A stretch of 64,000 nucleotides of DNA from Gelidibacter gilvus (GCF_004115975.1 NZ_SDDZ01000007.1:1-64000), one strand, 5' to 3'; shown: positions 1-10,166, counted from the stretch's first letter. Translations and numbers: made by a program. The notes: generated by a model not told the origin, from the letters alone.

Positions 1-63
1 TCCGTTGTCGAACTCCTTTAGGATCTTTGCGATCTGCTGTGGTGAAAATTTACTCTTTCTCAT
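1..63 (-). CDS. IS3-family transposase OrfA, N-terminal fragment
   Basis: Read on the minus strand from the ATG at 61-63, the sequence encodes MRKSKFSPQQIAKILKEFDN and continues past the window edge. This is the typical start of the helix-turn-helix OrfA of IS3-family elements, which binds the element ends and is normally translated with OrfB by frameshifting. Only 21 codons are visible, so neither the frameshift site nor the DDE domain of OrfB can be checked. The assignment rests on recognising this well-conserved N-terminus and on the element end just upstream of it. Confidence 0.8.
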   Translation of the reverse strand, partial: MRKSKFSPQQIAKILKEFDNG

Positions 64-127
64 AATACTGTCTAAATTAAGATAATTATTCTACTTTTAA
101 ACAGTTCTGTTTTAGGGGGAGCTTACA
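1..127 (-). mobile_element. IS3-family insertion sequence, left end
   Basis: The orfA start at 61-63 is preceded, 64 bases outward, by a candidate terminal inverted repeat. Read inward from base 127 on the minus strand it begins TGTAAGCTCCCCC and continues through position 107. A TG...CA terminus followed by a C-run is what IS3-family ends in Bacteroidota look like. The other end and any target duplication are outside the window, so the exact boundary at 127 is inferred. Confidence 0.7.
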
Positions 128-480
128 CTTTCATAGGCGATAACGATTTATTTTGGAATAGAATTAAATGGTGTTTTTAATAAAAAGGGGGAAATTTCTA
201 CTTCTAATAGAATGTATCAAAAATAACATAAATCACAATACAATATAAAAATCCTGATAATGCGCATTTATGCGCAAAATTTTAAACTAAAAAAAAGAGA
301 TCCAAATATATCGATATGATTGATTGACTTGACAACCAAACGATAACAATCATAATAGATTTAATAGATCATATCTGGGTTAAGTGGTATGCATGGAATA
401 TAAATATCTAAACACAATAGTCGTTTGAAGAAAAAGCTTTGTTATTAAATAATATCAAAATCCAATTACCAAGACTCTCC

Positions 481-516
<36 letters not shown>

Positions 517-591
517 TTTTTCCAATTGAATTTAAAATTAGGGGATTGCGTTAAGCTTTTCTTAATTAAAGTTGATTAAGACGTCATTATC

Positions 592-621
592 TTGGCTTTG
601 GGCATATAAATCATAATTTTG
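592..621 (+). promoter_or_regulatory. Bacteroidota-type promoter of the FKBP gene
   Basis: TTG at 592-594, a 19-base spacer, and TAATTTTG at 614-621 match the Bacteroidota sigma-70 consensus TTG-N17-23-TAnnTTTG. The start codon follows 28 bases after the -7 box. Confidence 0.6.
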
Positions 622-649
622 TAAAATATATTAATATTAAAAAGAATTT

Positions 650-1078
650 ATGAGTCAAGTAAAAGAGAATGATACAGTGAAAGTACATTACACAGGAAAG
701 TTAACCAACGGTCAAGTTTTTGACAGTTCTTTGGAGCGTGAGCCTTTAGAAATCACTGTCGGTGAAGGTAAACTGATCCCGGGTTTTGAAAAAGCTCTCA
801 TCAATATGAAAGTGAACGAGAAAAAAACAGTTGAAATTGTAAAAGAAGAGGCTTACGGCGATATCCAGAAGGAACTTTTTCATCAAGTTACAAAAGATCA
901 ATTGCCACAGGACATCCAACCAGAAGTTGGAATGGGATTAGCATCTAAAGCACCAGATGGTACTGAACACCAGTTTAGAGTTGTGGAAGTTAAAGAAGAT
1001 CATATTGTTGTAGACGGCAACCATCCATTAGCCGGTCAAGATTTAGTTTTTGACTTAGAATTGGTTGAGATTAAATAG
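650..1078 (+). CDS. FKBP-type peptidyl-prolyl isomerase, SlyD-like
   Basis: This 142-residue protein should catalyse cis-trans isomerisation of prolyl bonds and act as a folding chaperone in the cytoplasm; there is no signal peptide. The FKBP core begins with VKVHYTGKLTNGQVFDSS (about residues 10-27), followed by LIPGFEKAL. The insert-in-flap region of the SlyD branch lies at about 70-120 and ends in NHPLAGQDLVFDLELVEI, the C-terminal FKBP strand. The His/Cys-rich metal-binding tail of E. coli SlyD is absent. The gene stands alone, with a promoter upstream and a hairpin terminator just downstream. Confidence 0.93.
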   Translation: MSQVKENDTVKVHYTGKLTNGQVFDSSLEREPLEITVGEGKLIPGFEKALINMKVNEKKTVEIVKEEAYGDIQKELFHQVTKDQLPQDIQPEVGMGLASKAPDGTEHQFRVVEVKEDHIVVDGNHPLAGQDLVFDLELVEIK

Positions 1079-1100
1079 AAATACCATAGTTTCATTATAG

Positions 1101-1130
1101 AGCCATTTACTAATCGTGAATGGCTTTTTT
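1101..1130 (+). terminator. Intrinsic terminator after the FKBP gene
   Basis: AGCCATT (1101-1107) pairs perfectly with AATGGCT (1119-1125) around an 11-base loop, and a run of T follows. It starts 22 bases past the FKBP stop codon. Confidence 0.8.
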
Positions 1131-1331
1131 AATTGAAGTAATCCAAATTCAGATCAGCGTATTTTTTTTGTTTCCAGAGGATGACGTGGATGCTGGCAGA
1201 TGGAATCTGTTACACATGTTCAACCTAGCAACTATCTTGCAGATGGGTGGAAGACCATTTCAAAAGTAGTTTTTAGTCCATTTTATCTAACATCCAAATC
1301 CTTCCGTGAAAATCTGCTGGAGAAAAAAGCA

Positions 1332-2687
1332 TTAGACCATCAAGTCTTTCACCTCCTCAAAATCCAATCCGCCATAAGTACCAGAACTCATCAGCAATAA
1401 AACTTTGTTGTCAAATTTTTGCGAAAACAGAAAGTTCCTAAAATCGTCAGGATTGGTGTAAATAATGAGATTATCACGTTCAAAAGCATTGGCGATTTGA
1501 GCATGTGTCACTTCTTTCAGTTTTTTAACCTCCACCGCATGCGGCGAATAAAACACGACGGCTACATCGGCAGCATCCAAAGTACCTTTATATTCTTTCA
1601 GAAAATTTGCATTCAGGCTACTGAAGGTGTGCAACTCTAAACAAGCCACTAGAGTTCTATCAGGAAATTGCTCCTTTACGGCATTGGTTGTCGCTTTAAC
1701 TTTACTTGGGGAATGTGCAAAATCTTTAAATGCAATGCTGTTCTTTCCCTCTCCTATTTTCTCCAGACGTTTACTGGCGCCTTTAAAACTGGCAATGGCC
1801 TCATAAAAATCGTCTTCGTCAACACCCATATGTTGACAAATCCATTTGGCCCCAGCGAGGTTATTTAAGTTATGCTTTCCAAAAATCGCAATCGGCAACA
1901 GACCTTCTGACGTTTCCAGAAGTGTTTCACCATTTTCAATTTTATAGGCTGGCGTATGGTACGGTAATTTTCTGATCGTGTTTTCTGAAGCTTCCACTAT
2001 TCTTTTCACTTCGTCATCTTCTTCATTATAAGTGATACTTCCTCCTTTAACTATACTATCCACAAATATTTTAAACTGCTCTACATAACCTTCATACGTT
2101 GGAAAAACATTAATATGATCCCAAGCAATCCCGCTCAATAACGCAATATTGGGTTGGTACAAATGGAATTTTGGCCGTCGGTCAATCGGCGAGCTCAAAT
2201 ACTCATCACCTTCCAATACAATAAAATCATTGTCATCCGTTAATTTCACCATCACATCAAATCCTTCCAACTGTGCGCCCACCATATAATCCACATCTCT
2301 ATCGTGATAATCCATGACATGAAGGATCATGGACGTAATAATTGTTTTTCCATGACTGCCGCCTATCACCACTCGGGTTTTGTGTTTGGACTGCTCGTAC
2401 AAAAACTCTGGATAGCTATAAATTTTCAATCCTAATTCTTGAGCTCGTAACAGTTCGGGATTATCTGCTTTGGCATGCATCCCCAAAACCACGCAATCCA
2501 TAGAAGTGGTTATTTTTTCAGGAAACCAACCAAAGTTTTTTGGAAGCAAGCCTCTCTGCTCCAACCTTGTTTTCGAAGGTTCATAAATCTCATCATCACT
2601 TCCTGTTACCTGATATCCTTTATGGTGCAAAGCTATGGCGAGATTGTGCATGGCACTGCCACCAATAGCTATAAAATGTACGTTCAT
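1332..2687 (-). CDS. mpl: UDP-MurNAc:L-Ala-gamma-D-Glu-meso-DAP ligase (Mpl)
   Basis: A Mur-ligase family enzyme of 451 residues, the usual length for Mpl. It rejoins recycled murein tripeptide to UDP-MurNAc in an ATP-dependent reaction and so bypasses MurC/D/E. The N-terminal Rossmann-like UDP-binding part carries IAIGGSAMHNLA (7-18). The ATP-binding loop GGSHGKT is at 109-115, with the central and C-terminal ligase domains after it (FKDFAHSPSKVKATT). It differs from MurC in the N-terminal motif and GSHGKT in place of GTHGKT. It is cytoplasmic. A NamZ-like enzyme 11 kb away also acts on murein fragments. A TATCTTTG box lies upstream. Confidence 0.9.
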   Translation of the reverse strand: MNVHFIAIGGSAMHNLAIALHHKGYQVTGSDDEIYEPSKTRLEQRGLLPKNFGWFPEKITTSMDCVVLGMHAKADNPELLRAQELGLKIYSYPEFLYEQSKHKTRVVIGGSHGKTIITSMILHVMDYHDRDVDYMVGAQLEGFDVMVKLTDDNDFIVLEGDEYLSSPIDRRPKFHLYQPNIALLSGIAWDHINVFPTYEGYVEQFKIFVDSIVKGGSITYNEEDDEVKRIVEASENTIRKLPYHTPAYKIENGETLLETSEGLLPIAIFGKHNLNNLAGAKWICQHMGVDEDDFYEAIASFKGASKRLEKIGEGKNSIAFKDFAHSPSKVKATTNAVKEQFPDRTLVACLELHTFSSLNANFLKEYKGTLDAADVAVVFYSPHAVEVKKLKEVTHAQIANAFERDNLIIYTNPDDFRNFLFSQKFDNKVLLLMSSGTYGGLDFEEVKDLMV

Positions 2688-2706
2688 AGTTTAATTTTGA
2701 AGACTC

Positions 2707-2714
2707 CAAAGATA
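2707..2714 (-). promoter_or_regulatory. -7 box (TATCTTTG) before mpl
   Basis: TATCTTTG on the minus strand fits TAnnTTTG and ends 19 bases before the mpl start codon. No clear TTG -33 element is seen at the expected distance. Confidence 0.45.
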
Positions 2715-2838
2715 GTTTTTTTGATACGAAATGCGAATGAAAATGAATCTGAAAAGAAGATAATTGTTACACAAAGTTTCGCAGAGATAAACAGAGAAAC
2801 GCAGAAAATTAGTAGAAATATTCGTGTATTTGTGGCTA

Positions 2839-3792
2839 TTATAATCTAAGAATAGCCGTTTTCTCTGACTGAAAAAGTTCATTCTTGGGTAATTCAGCTA
2901 GAGCGAGTTCGATGTGTTTTAGTGCCTCTGCTTGTTTGCTTTGCAGTTTGTAGATCTGCGCCAATCGGTAGTTTGCCCACGCTTTTGGCAGATCATCTTT
3001 CACTGAAAAATTAATAATGTATAGGCGAAGGTGCTTTTCACCTTTGCTCAATTGGGTGTTGTTTTCAGCTGCCACTTTTCCTATTTGGTAATTCAAGTCG
3101 TTATTATCATGCTTAACCTGAGCGGCTTCCATATTGGCAATGGCTTTATCTGGCTGCTTTTGGGCTTCATATAAATTAGTGAGTTTCTGGAAACATAATA
3201 GAGATCCACCTTCCACAACTGCGAGCTTATAATACTTTTCAGCAGTTTTAGGTTCTTTATCGTAGTCATAGATATAGCCCTTTGCCAAATAGCCATCTAC
3301 TTTTGAAAGGTTTTGCAACTCATCGGCATATTTAAGTGATTTACTCATGCTACCACCAATAATTCCCGGTAACTGCATATACAATTCCACCAAGGCCCAG
3401 CGGGTTTCAATATGCTTTGGATCAAGCTCTGCCGCTGTGATAAATGCCTGCTTGACATCACCTATAATGGCTAGGGCTTTCATTTTATTGACCGACAAGG
3501 CTTTCATGCCCAAAGCGCCACCATATTTATAATGATAGTTCGCGGTTTTGGGGCTTAAATCCACCAATTTCTTATAGTTTTCGATGGCGCCATCCCATTT
3601 TTTTTGATGGCCATACGCATCTCCCAAAAGCTCAATACCTGTAACGTTAGTAGGGTTATTCTTCACATAAGTAGTCATGAGCGCTTCCGCTTTTGAAAAT
3701 TGTTTGTCAGCCAAAAACTGTTCAGTTTTTTGAATATCGGTCTGACCTAATGCCGCTAATGAAAAAAAGAAAACATAAATAAAAAATTTCAT
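2839..3792 (-). CDS. Secreted tetratricopeptide repeat protein
   Basis: A 317-residue exported protein made of TPR helices, probably a periplasmic scaffold. The start was set at the ATG at 3790-3792, because it begins a clear signal peptide (MKFFIYVFFFSLAALGQ). A longer frame adds 12 polar residues in front of it. TPR-type repeats run along the whole protein, for example around KNNPTNVTGIELLGDAYGHQ and WANYRLAQIYKLQSKQAEA near the end. No catalytic motif is visible and the partner is unknown. It is the only gene between mpl and the macroglobulin gene, which is transcribed in the opposite direction. Confidence 0.82.
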   Translation of the reverse strand: MKFFIYVFFFSLAALGQTDIQKTEQFLADKQFSKAEALMTTYVKNNPTNVTGIELLGDAYGHQKKWDGAIENYKKLVDLSPKTANYHYKYGGALGMKALSVNKMKALAIIGDVKQAFITAAELDPKHIETRWALVELYMQLPGIIGGSMSKSLKYADELQNLSKVDGYLAKGYIYDYDKEPKTAEKYYKLAVVEGGSLLCFQKLTNLYEAQKQPDKAIANMEAAQVKHDNNDLNYQIGKVAAENNTQLSKGEKHLRLYIINFSVKDDLPKAWANYRLAQIYKLQSKQAEALKHIELALAELPKNELFQSEKTAILRL

Positions 3793-3919
3793 AGTGAAGT
3801 TTATGAAATCAAAAATAGACATTCTCACGCACTATTCTTTATTCGATATTGGATATTCGATATTTACCCAACGTCAATTGTTGTGGTATTGTTTTTGCTT
3901 ATTGATAAAAAGCAATAAA

Positions 3920-3945
3920 GTTAACTTCAAAATATGTTAACTTCA
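3920..3945. repeat. Direct repeat GTTAACTTCA, two copies
   Basis: GTTAACTTCA occurs at 3920-3929 and again at 3936-3945, a period of 16 bases, in the gap between the divergent TPR and macroglobulin genes. A regulator-binding role is possible but not shown. Confidence 0.4.
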
Positions 3946-4043
3946 CTCAATCAAACGCAGGTCTTACACATTTCGTTTTTTTTAAAAGGTCTAAGTGTAC
4001 TAGCTTTCGAATAAATCCAGGTCAAGGATTAAAATCTATTCAT

Positions 4044-7000
4044 ATGATGAAACAGTTTATAACACTATTTATGATTTTATTTTTCGCAAATTTCGCAAAG
4101 GCGCAATCCAATAATTACGAAAAACTATGGAAAGATGTTGAAAAACATGAAAATGAAGGTTTGACCAAATCAGCTTTGGAGGTCACAGAGCAAATTTCCA
4201 AATTGGCCGTTGCCGATAAGAATACCTCCCAGCACATCAAAAGTTTACTGTATAAAAGTAAATATGCACTCATTTTAGAAGAAGACGCGCAACTTAAAAT
4301 TATAAACGATTTTAAATCTCAGATTGCCACTAGCGAAATTCCCACCAAGAACATTCTTGAAAATATGCTCGCCAATTTGTACTGGCAATATTTTCAACAA
4401 AACCGTTATCAGTTTTATAACCGAACCCATACGGAAAGCAAAGTTGATGCGGACGATTTCAGAACTTGGGATTTACGCACCTTGTTTGAAGAAATTGATG
4501 TTTATTTTCAAAATTCGCTTAAAAACAGTTTAGTTCTTCAAGATACCCCATTGGTTAATTATGATGAATTGTTACAATTATCAAAAAACTCGAAACAATA
4601 CCGACCAACTCTTTTTGATTTTTTGAACCACAATGCTTTGGAATTTTATCAAACCGATGAAAACAGCATCACTCAACCTGCCTATAAATTCCAGATTGAT
4701 AATCCAGAGTTCCTTTTGGATGCCAAAACCTTTGCTGGACTGAACATCAGACACCAAGATTCTACGTCTTTACAGTTAAAAGCTCTAAAGATTTACCAAG
4801 ATTTAATCACTTTCCACTTTAAAGACAAAGTGCCTTACGCATTAGCGAATGTGGATATCCAGCGTCTGCATTTCGTTAAAGACAATGCAACGTTTGTCGA
4901 TAAGGACGCTATTTATTTAAAAAGTCTCCAACAAGCGTTAGCAACTTATAAAAACCATGAAGTTTCTGCACTCTACAATTTTGAAATCGCCTCACTATAC
5001 TATCAACAAGGTCAAAATTTTGACACTAAAACCAACGCTGACGTCCGTTGGAAACTTAAAGAAGCTATGACGATCTGCGATGCGGTAACACAGGATTTCC
5101 CAAAAAGTAACGGTGCCGAAAAATGCGCGGTTTTAAAAAATAACATCTCAAAACCCACCTTAGAGCTGACTGCAGAAAACAGTATTCCAATTCAAGAGCA
5201 CAGCTTGATTTTGGTACGTTACTCGAATTTATCCCACTTAAAATTTAGGGTTTATCCGCTGACGCCCGCACAGATGGAGACTTTAAATAAAACACACCGT
5301 CAAGAAGAACAACTTGCTTTTATCAAAAAGTTAAAAGTCGCGGAGGAATGGGATAGCCAACTCAGGGATGAAAAGGACTTTCAAGTGCATACTACTGAAG
5401 TCGTCCTTCCTAAATTGAGTAATGGACAGTATCTTATTGTGGCGACTCCAAATGTCTCCAACGGGGCGTTTTTTGCTTTTAAATCCATTCAAGTGACCAA
5501 TATGGCTTTGGTGACTAAATCTGACACCGACAAAGAACTTTTTCAATTGATCAATAGAATCAATGGCCAACCAATTGAAGGCGCAAAAGTGACGGTGAGG
5601 TACCAAGTAAATTATAATAACGCGTACAAAACCCAAAATTTCCAAACGGATAAGAACGGTGAATTCAGCATGATAAATTCCCAAAACCGTTATTACAACA
5701 TGGATATCACTGTGATTTCTAATTCAGACACGGCATACTTTAAGGATTATTATAGCAGAAGTTATTATAACGAAGCTGATGATCAAGAATTGACAACGTA
5801 TACCCCATTTTTATTCACAGACCGAAGTATTTATAGACCAGGTCAAGTGGTCTATTTTAAAGGGATTGCCACCAAAACCGAAAACAAAAAGACCACAGTA
5901 TATACCAACCAATCGGTACAAGTGGCACTTAGAAATGTCAATGGAGAAGTGGTCAAGGAACTCAAGCTCAAAACCAACGATTATGGTTCGGTTTCTGGAG
6001 AATTCATATTGCCTAGTGACGGATTAACAGGTGAATTTAGCCTTAGCATCAATGCAGGAAGTTATGGATATGCCAACATTTCTGTTGAAGAATACAAACG
6101 TCCAAAATTTGAGACCAAACTACTTCCAATCACTGTAACCTTCAAAGTCAATGATTCGGTAACTATCAAAGGAAATGCTTTAGCCTATGCTGGCAGTACC
6201 ATTTCAGATGCAAAAGTAGTCTATCGCGTGCACAGAAAAGTACAATATCCACGTTGGTATTATTGGTACCGACCTTGGTTTAGCAGTGAACCACAGGAAA
6301 TTGCGCATGGCGAAAGCATGACCGATAAGGACGGGAATTTTGAGATAAAATTTAAAGCTATTCCGGATGCAAGCGTGGACAAAAGCAATCTGCCCGTATT
6401 CAATTATGAAATCACTGCAGATGTCACCGATTTAAATGGTGAAACTCGCAGCGCAACTACTATTTTGAATGTCGGATACCATGCGCTTCTGGCCAATATA
6501 AGTATAGAAGGACAATTGGATAAATCAAAAAAGGAGCATCAACTTTCATTAAGTACCAAAAACTTAAATGGCGAATTTGTTGCCGCACAAGGCACTATTC
6601 AAGTTTACAAACTTCAATCGCCAAAAGAAGTTTTAAGACCACGCCCTTGGTCGGCGCCGGATTATCAAGTCCTCTCCCGCGAAGAATTTAAAAAATTGTT
6701 CCCGCATGAAGCCTATCAAGAGGAGCACAATCTAGAAACTTGGGAAAAAGGCAAGATGGTTTTTGAAACCAATTTTGATACTTCAAAATCGAAGGAGATT
6801 AAATTGGAAAGCCTTAAACAATGGGAATCTGGCAATTATATCATCATTTTAGAAAGTAAAGATCGATTTGGACAATTAGTGACAGATCAAGCGCGGACTT
6901 TTGTGTTCAGTCCAGATGATATAAAGCTTCCGGATAATCAGTTATTTAGCGTTAGCACGGATCAATCGACTTATAAATCCGGTCAAAATGTGATCATTAC

Positions 7001-10000
7001 TTTTGGCTCTGCAGCAGAAAATGTGGTCGTTACTGTAGATGTTGAAAAAGGACATAAAATCATCAACACCTATATCATACCGTTAAACAACAAAAAAACA
7101 ATTGCGATTCCCGTAACCGATGCAGACTTGGGTGGATTTGCCATTCACTACAGCTTCGCCGCTTTTAATAGTTTTAAAACTGGAACCCAGACTATTGCAG
7201 TCCCACATCCAAAATCGGAGCTGACCATCGAAACCAAAACTTTCAGGGATAAATTAGAACCAGGGACAGACGAAACCTGGAGCTTCAACATCAAAGGTCC
7301 ACAAGGCGATAAAGTTAGCGCTGAGCTCTTGGCAAGCATGTATGATATGTCATTGGATCAATTTCAACCGCACGAATGGCAATTTAGTCCTCTTTTTCAA
7401 CCTAATTATTATAGTTCCAACCAAAGACGTGCCATCAAGAGTTTTGGAAGCAATAGTTTTTATGTGTACTTACCGACCAGTAATATGAGCTATCCTTATC
7501 AAAGCTATGATCAATGGAATTGGTTCGGATTTTATTTTGGTCGTGGAAATCACAATCTGATGCGTACGGTGAGAGGAAGTGCGCCTGGTGTTCGAATGGA
7601 AAAATCAAATATGATAGCTGTTGAAGATTCAGCCGCAGAATTAGAGGAAGTAGTAACTGAAGGCTATGACACAAAGGAAGAATTAGCCAATCCACCGATT
7701 CCTCCAATGCCGCCTGAACCTCAAGAAGATTTTACATCGGTTGCCATTCGTAAAAACCTTCAGGAAACCGCTTTCTTTTTTCCACAGCTGCAAACGGATA
7801 CCGAAGGCAATGTCATCTTCAGCTTCACAACACCTGAAGCCTTGACCAGATGGAAAGTGCAACTCTTGGCGCATACCAAAAATTTGGAAAGTGCAACAAC
7901 AACTTTGGAAACCGTCACCCAAAAAGAATTGATGGTCATCCCGAATGCACCTCGTTTTTTACGTCATGGCGATGTCATTTCTATCAGTACGAAAATTGCC
8001 AACCTCACTGAAAACACATTATCAGGAGAAGCGGTTCTACAACTTTTTGATGCCATGACCGGGAACCCTATTGACGCTAAACTTAACAATTCAGATAATA
8101 GAAAATCATTCGCTGTAGATGCCAACGGCAATACCCAAGTTACTTGGAGCCTGACAATTCCTGATGACGTGGATGCCGTTCAATATAAAGTGATTGCAAA
8201 ATCGGGCGCTTTCAGTGATGGTGAACAAAATCTGCTGCCTGTACTTTCAAACCGGATGTTGGTTACAGAAACTTTACCGATGTGGATTCGCTCAAATGAA
8301 ACACGAACGTTCACATTGGATAAATTGGCTTCAACAGGCGCTGCCAACAGTTCCAAAACACTTAAAAACCATAAATTAACCTTGGAAATGACTTCCAATC
8401 CAGCGTGGTATGCCGTCCAGGCGTTACCCTATTTAATGGAATATCCTTATGATTGCAATGAACAGATCTTTAGTAGATTTTACGCGAATGCTTTGGCAAG
8501 CCATATTGCTAACAGCAATCCAAGAATTAAAGAAGTGTTTGATCAATGGGCTTCTCAAGATGCCTTAATCAGCAATCTTGAAAAGAATGAGGAATTAAAA
8601 AGCATTCTCATTGAGGAAACACCGTGGTTACGCGATGCTCAATCTGAAACTGAGCAAAAAAAACGCATTGCTTTACTCTTCGACATGAACAAAATGTCCA
8701 ATGAATTGCAATCGGCACAACGCAAACTTCAGAACAATCAAATAAGCAACGGCGCGTGGGCATGGTTTGAAGGCGGACGACCAAACCGATTTATTACACA
8801 ACAGATCATTGTTGGTTTTGGGCATTTAGACCACCTTAATGTCAAGTCCTCTAAAGACAAAGAAACTTCTAATGAAATGATCAAAAAAGCCATCATTTAT
8901 TTAGATGCTGAATTTGTTCAAGAATACACAGACCTTCGCAAATACGATAAAAATGTCGATTTGAGCAAAGACCATTTAAGCTATACCCAATTGCATTATT
9001 TATATATGCGCAGCTTCTTTCCAGAAGTCGCAAAAAGTAAAGAAATCCAAACTATAACTGCTTACTACCAAACACAAATTCAGAAGTATTGGTTAAGCAG
9101 ATCTTTATATGCCAAAGGACTTATGGCGATGGTTTCACATCGTAACAAAGATTCTAAAACAGCTGATAAAATATTGAAATCCTTAAAAGAAAACAGTATT
9201 ACTTCTGACGAATTGGGCATGTATTGGAAAGATAATACTGCATCATGGTTTTGGTACCAAGCGCCAATTGAAACCCAAGCGCTAATGATTGAAGCTTTTT
9301 CAGAAATTCAAGATGACGTCAAGACCATCGATAACTTAAAAATCTGGTTACTAAAAAACAAACAGACCAACGGTTGGAAAACCACCAAAGCTACTACTGA
9401 AGCCGTTTATGCATTATTATTGCAAGGTAGCGATTGGTTGAGCGTAACCGACATGGTAGAAGTTGCGGTAGGTGGTGAAAAAATTGAAGCATCAAAATTA
9501 GAGAATGTAAAAGTTGAGGTCGGAACGGGTTATTATAAAACAGCTTGGAATGGTTCTGAAATAAAACCAGAGATGGCAAATGTCACCTTGACCAAAAAAG
9601 GCGATGGTATTGCTTGGGGAAGTTTGTACTGGCAATATTTTGAAGATTTGGATAAAATAACTTTTGCCGAAACACCTTTGCAATTAAAGAAAAAACTGTT
9701 CTTAAAATCAAACACCGATAAAGGCGAACAACTTACAGAAATCACTTCTAAAACCGATTTAAAAGTTGGCGATTTGGTAAGAGTTCGAATCGAATTGCGC
9801 AGCGACAGAGCTATGGAATTCTTGCACATGAAAGATATGCGTGCGGCAGGTTTTGAACCCGTTAACGTGTTGTCTTCTTATAAATATCAAGACGGATTGG
9901 GCTATTATGAAAGCACAAAAGATGCCGCCACTAATTTCTTCTTTGACTATTTACCAAAAGGCATTTACGTTTTTGAATACGATTTACGTGTGAACAACAG

Positions 10001-10094
10001 CGGCGACATGAGCAATGGCATCACGACCATTCAAAGCATGTACGCTCCAGAATTCATGAGTCATAGTGAAGGAGTTCGAGTGAAGGTGAAGTAA
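4044..10094 (+). CDS. Alpha-2-macroglobulin family protein
   Basis: A 2016-residue exported protein starting with a signal peptide (MMKQFITLFMILFFANFAKAQ; the second Met is an equally good start). Macroglobulin-like beta domains fill the centre: MG segments around SIYRPGQVVYFKGIA and the VEEYKRPKFE hinge are typical. The C-terminal third is the thioester-containing helical domain, with CNEQ at 1471-1474 in YPYDCNEQIFSR. Family members trap attacking proteases through the Cys-Gln thioester, so the protein is probably a periplasmic or surface defence against proteases. Residues about 1173-1235 form a linker where a bait region would be expected. This linker contains LEEVVTEGYDTKEE and a proline-rich stretch. 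The first 450 residues are helical and unlike E. coli YfhM. Confidence 0.9.
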   Translation: MMKQFITLFMILFFANFAKAQSNNYEKLWKDVEKHENEGLTKSALEVTEQISKLAVADKNTSQHIKSLLYKSKYALILEEDAQLKIINDFKSQIATSEIPTKNILENMLANLYWQYFQQNRYQFYNRTHTESKVDADDFRTWDLRTLFEEIDVYFQNSLKNSLVLQDTPLVNYDELLQLSKNSKQYRPTLFDFLNHNALEFYQTDENSITQPAYKFQIDNPEFLLDAKTFAGLNIRHQDSTSLQLKALKIYQDLITFHFKDKVPYALANVDIQRLHFVKDNATFVDKDAIYLKSLQQALATYKNHEVSALYNFEIASLYYQQGQNFDTKTNADVRWKLKEAMTICDAVTQDFPKSNGAEKCAVLKNNISKPTLELTAENSIPIQEHSLILVRYSNLSHLKFRVYPLTPAQMETLNKTHRQEEQLAFIKKLKVAEEWDSQLRDEKDFQVHTTEVVLPKLSNGQYLIVATPNVSNGAFFAFKSIQVTNMALVTKSDTDKELFQLINRINGQPIEGAKVTVRYQVNYNNAYKTQNFQTDKNGEFSMINSQNRYYNMDITVISNSDTAYFKDYYSRSYYNEADDQELTTYTPFLFTDRSIYRPGQVVYFKGIATKTENKKTTVYTNQSVQVALRNVNGEVVKELKLKTNDYGSVSGEFILPSDGLTGEFSLSINAGSYGYANISVEEYKRPKFETKLLPITVTFKVNDSVTIKGNALAYAGSTISDAKVVYRVHRKVQYPRWYYWYRPWFSSEPQEIAHGESMTDKDGNFEIKFKAIPDASVDKSNLPVFNYEITADVTDLNGETRSATTILNVGYHALLANISIEGQLDKSKKEHQLSLSTKNLNGEFVAAQGTIQVYKLQSPKEVLRPRPWSAPDYQVLSREEFKKLFPHEAYQEEHNLETWEKGKMVFETNFDTSKSKEIKLESLKQWESGNYIIILESKDRFGQLVTDQARTFVFSPDDIKLPDNQLFSVSTDQSTYKSGQNVIITFGSAAENVVVTVDVEKGHKIINTYIIPLNNKKTIAIPVTDADLGGFAIHYSFAAFNSFKTGTQTIAVPHPKSELTIETKTFRDKLEPGTDETWSFNIKGPQGDKVSAELLASMYDMSLDQFQPHEWQFSPLFQPNYYSSNQRRAIKSFGSNSFYVYLPTSNMSYPYQSYDQWNWFGFYFGRGNHNLMRTVRGSAPGVRMEKSNMIAVEDSAAELEEVVTEGYDTKEELANPPIPPMPPEPQEDFTSVAIRKNLQETAFFFPQLQTDTEGNVIFSFTTPEALTRWKVQLLAHTKNLESATTTLETVTQKELMVIPNAPRFLRHGDVISISTKIANLTENTLSGEAVLQLFDAMTGNPIDAKLNNSDNRKSFAVDANGNTQVTWSLTIPDDVDAVQYKVIAKSGAFSDGEQNLLPVLSNRMLVTETLPMWIRSNETRTFTLDKLASTGAANSSKTLKNHKLTLEMTSNPAWYAVQALPYLMEYPYDCNEQIFSRFYANALASHIANSNPRIKEVFDQWASQDALISNLEKNEELKSILIEETPWLRDAQSETEQKKRIALLFDMNKMSNELQSAQRKLQNNQISNGAWAWFEGGRPNRFITQQIIVGFGHLDHLNVKSSKDKETSNEMIKKAIIYLDAEFVQEYTDLRKYDKNVDLSKDHLSYTQLHYLYMRSFFPEVAKSKEIQTITAYYQTQIQKYWLSRSLYAKGLMAMVSHRNKDSKTADKILKSLKENSITSDELGMYWKDNTASWFWYQAPIETQALMIEAFSEIQDDVKTIDNLKIWLLKNKQTNGWKTTKATTEAVYALLLQGSDWLSVTDMVEVAVGGEKIEASKLENVKVEVGTGYYKTAWNGSEIKPEMANVTLTKKGDGIAWGSLYWQYFEDLDKITFAETPLQLKKKLFLKSNTDKGEQLTEITSKTDLKVGDLVRVRIELRSDRAMEFLHMKDMRAAGFEPVNVLSSYKYQDGLGYYESTKDAATNFFFDYLPKGIYVFEYDLRVNNSGDMSNGITTIQSMYAPEFMSHSEGVRVKVK

Positions 10095-10166
10095 AAAGCG
10101 AGAAGCTGGAAGGATGGAGTTAGAAGTAGACTTTGCCGGCATAACATCAAACCTAGCTGAAACAAA

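Noticed and set aside
1200-1400. Short plus-strand frame before mpl
   Set aside because: Its second half is antisense to mpl and the first half is not protein-like.
2475-2849. 124-codon plus-strand frame over the mpl start
   Set aside because: It is antisense to mpl and then runs through AT-rich DNA containing a cacagag-type repeat.
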